Shown here: piece after piece, positions 63,892 to 64,000 of the stretch | How positions within the stretch are numbered: position 1 is the first letter of the stretch | Layout of the letters: every line of letters starts with the position of its first letter | Translations under genes and position numbers: made by a program | Assembly: GCA_051294375.1 (NCBI GenBank) | Contig: CM119263.1 | Span: forward strand, 12,067,130-12,131,129 | Reading direction: 5' to 3' | Length of the DNA: 64,000 nucleotides | From: Paraspadella gotoi | Taxonomy: Eukaryota > Chaetognatha | Notes under the pieces: generated by a model | What the model was told of the DNA's origin: nothing | Seen by the model: the letters and a program-made list of their open reading frames with translations, nothing else | Databases searched by the model: none

Positions 63892-64000
63892 AATTTACAA
63901 AACAGTTTTAGGTAAGGTTTCTACTCTTCAGAGTGAGGAGAAATGGATTTTCAGCCAATGGAAGAGTAGAAACCTTACCTAAAAAACTGTTTTGTAAATT
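63892..64000. repeat. Perfect-looking hairpin at the window end
   Basis: 63892-63929 (ACAGTTTTAGGTAAGGTTTC core) is the reverse complement of 63961-64000 except for two extra A/T bases. The loop is 31 bases. It begins 23 bases after the exon 20 donor and runs off the window. Confidence 0.93.

Overview
This window is a piece of a eukaryotic nuclear genome, most likely an invertebrate animal. The DNA is very AT-rich, coding sequence is confined to short exons with matching splice phases, and the rest is dense in transposable elements, simple repeats and minisatellites. There are no bacterial-style operons. I cannot name the species; an arthropod or another small invertebrate is a guess.

I recognise one protein-coding gene. 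It is a full-size ABC transporter of subfamily A (ABCA), on the + strand and incomplete at both ends. I traced 20 exons from 4352 to 63868. Exons 1-3 encode the end of nucleotide-binding domain 1 (H-loop, 'LGI.SYGAS' region). Exons 4-5 encode the linker, and exons 6-11 the first helix of the second membrane half plus its large extracellular loop. Exons 11-17 encode the remaining helices, and exons 17-20 the start of NBD2 (Walker A, Q-loop, a divergent signature). Reading phases agree across nearly every junction. Exceptions are a frameshift in exon 2 and a phase gap between exons 18 and 19.

The introns hold most of the novelty. (1) About eleven copies of a repeat carry a type I hammerhead-ribozyme-like motif whose stems I and II co-vary between copies. 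(2) A tiny LTR element (TRIM-like) has 5-bp target duplications, a TGG primer-binding site and a polypurine tract. (3) A 1.2-kb foldback element is inserted in one copy of a repeat whose empty copy lies 15 kb away. (4) There is a hAT-like 1.1-kb element, a 0.78-kb TIR element with a coiled-coil ORF, an abundant TIR family ending GTCGGATCTGC with internal minisatellites, and a tRNA-derived SINE.

Two large structures look like assembly problems or very recent rearrangements. The first is a palindrome (31711-38441) centred on a 25-N gap, which contains exon 13 in both orientations. The second is a 9-kb direct duplication (39348-48493 and 52137-61871), which repeats exons 15 and 16 in indel-damaged form. 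The last 110 bases fold back on themselves. Copy number and intron lengths here should be read with that in mind.
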